Source: DASQHM01 sp035632095
Lineage (GTDB): Bacteria; Pseudomonadota; Alphaproteobacteria; Ferrovibrionales; Ferrovibrionaceae
Length of the DNA stretch: 5,129 nucleotides
Direction of reading: 5' to 3'
Assembly: GCA_035632095.1 (NCBI GenBank)
Contig: DASQHM010000068.1
Coordinates: 1-5,129, forward strand
Made by a program: the position numbers and the translations under genes. The notes beneath the pieces are model-generated. The model searched no databases. It saw only the letters and a list, made by a program, of their open reading frames with translations, and was not told the origin of the DNA. Every line of letters begins with the position of its first letter. Within the stretch, counting starts at the first letter, position 1. Below, piece after piece: positions 4,603 to 5,129 of the stretch.

Positions 4603-5129
4603 CTTTCTCCAATAGTTGCGTCGATGTTCGCCTTCACGATGTCGAAGCTGATCGCGACAACCTCCGGGTTGGCCTCCCAGGCGCCGGAGCCATGGAGCGA
4701 TTCCCAGATGGCCCGAAAGCCATCTCGATAGCTCCCGCGACGATCGTCGAGACTTACGCGCCCGGTGACTTCATCCAAGAGTTCCGCGCCCTCGGCCTTC
4801 GCCTCCTCATCGCTGATGGCCTGCAGCCGCTCCACCTTCGCCGCGGTCACGATGAGCGTGAGCCGCGACACCCAGCGCGGCATGTGGATCGAGTTCCTGT
4901 TTCTAATGCTCCATTGTCCGGTGCCACGCGGCAACGGCGGAGCGCCATCGAGGTGGTCCGCGCGATATGTCGCGCCGCGCATTGTCCCCTCCCAGGTAAG
5001 GCAGTTCTCCCGCACCCACAGCCGATCACCTGGCTGGACCTTCCGCCAGGGCGACGGCGGCGTTTCCCAATCCGCCATAGCAGGCCCGGCAACTGCGCGG
5101 GTTCTTCCCCACGCCAGCCGCCGCGTCAT
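4599..5129 (-). CDS. ASCH-like (PUA-fold) phage protein, 5' end outside the window
   Basis: 176 residues are visible and the frame reaches the window edge. The edge codon is ATG, but the sequence begins MTRRLAWGR, which fits the 'G-x-K-T-x-T-R-R' motif found well inside phage ASCH-like proteins. I therefore treat the real start as lying to the right. Further motifs are PGDRLWVRE (33-41 of the visible part), TYRAD (54-58), SIHMPRW (80-86), VERLQAISDEEAKAEGAE (99-116), IWESLHG (141-147) and WEANPEV (151-157). This is the order of a widespread phage protein, sometimes labelled morphogenetic, whose fold resembles the ASCH/PUA RNA-binding superfamily. The usual closing W-x-N-P-x-V-x-x-I-x-F is followed here by an extra tail of about 14 residues. 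The stop overlaps the Cys-rich gene by four bases. Its role in the element is unknown; RNA or nucleotide binding is an inference from fold. Confidence 0.7.
   Translation of the reverse strand: MTRRLAWGRTRAVAGPAMADWETPPSPWRKVQPGDRLWVRENCLTWEGTMRGATYRADHLDGAPPLPRGTGQWSIRNRNSIHMPRWVSRLTLIVTAAKVERLQAISDEEAKAEGAELLDEVTGRVSLDDRRGSYRDGFRAIWESLHGSGAWEANPEVVAISFDIVKANIDATIGER

Larger units (their letters stand above)
3027..5129. mobile_element. Left end of a tRNA-Thr-integrated prophage or integrative element
   Basis: A truncated tRNA 3' end, an adjacent integrase, an excisionase-like helix-turn-helix gene and two phage-type small genes, all oriented leftward, mark the end of an integrated element that continues past the right edge. 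Strand orientation switches from + (chromosomal genes) to - exactly at the tRNA fragment. No structural, lysis, conjugation or toxin genes fall inside the window, so prophage cannot be distinguished from island. The two phage-type genes favour a prophage or phage-derived element. Confidence 0.8.

Noticed and set aside
1..5129. CRISPR array, insertion sequence or retron-like repeats
   Set aside because: No regularly spaced direct repeats, transposase motifs or reverse-transcriptase motifs were found on either strand.

Overview
The window looks like a chromosomal segment of a high-GC alphaproteobacterium, probably of Rhodospirillales type. Third codon positions are strongly G/C, a PAS_5-like protein of the kind common in alphaproteobacteria is present, and the start/overlap style (GTG starts, 4-base overlaps) fits. 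The lineage is an inference from gene content, not a measured match.

Left two thirds (1-2946, all + strand) is ordinary chromosome. It opens with the last 63 codons of a MaoC-like hotdog dehydratase (ends 192). This is coupled by a GTGA overlap to a PLP-dependent serine/threonine dehydratase-family enzyme (189-1133). A stable hairpin (1140-1170) follows, then a short intergenic region with a 7-bp inverted repeat and a CtrA-like box. Next come a single-domain PAS protein (1227-1799) and an exported outer-membrane lipid A 3'-O-deacylase of the LpxR family (1888-2946), which has its signal peptide, catalytic residues and C-terminal aromatic residue in place.

Right part (about 3027-5129, all genes on the - strand) is the left end of an integrated mobile element, most likely a prophage or integrative island. 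The boundary is the 3' fragment of a tRNA-Thr(GGT) gene (3027-3075) that lacks its acceptor 5' strand, D-arm and half of the anticodon stem. Its neighbour, 18 bp away, is a complete tyrosine-recombinase integrase (3094-4113). Upstream of the integrase in transcription order are a small MerR/excisionase-type helix-turn-helix protein (3927-4289) whose frame runs 187 bases into the integrase, a 78-residue four-cysteine phage-type protein (4366-4602), and the C-terminal part of an ASCH-like phage protein (4599 to beyond 5129). The last two overlap by ATGA. The four genes appear to form one leftward-transcribed early/integration module.

The arrangement predicts that the element continues rightward past the window and ends in an intact, reconstituted tRNA-Thr gene on the - strand. 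I found no CRISPR array, rRNA or insertion sequence. I see no clearly undescribed system. The most informative features are the tRNA-fragment attachment site and the long dual-frame overlap between the HTH gene and the integrase.
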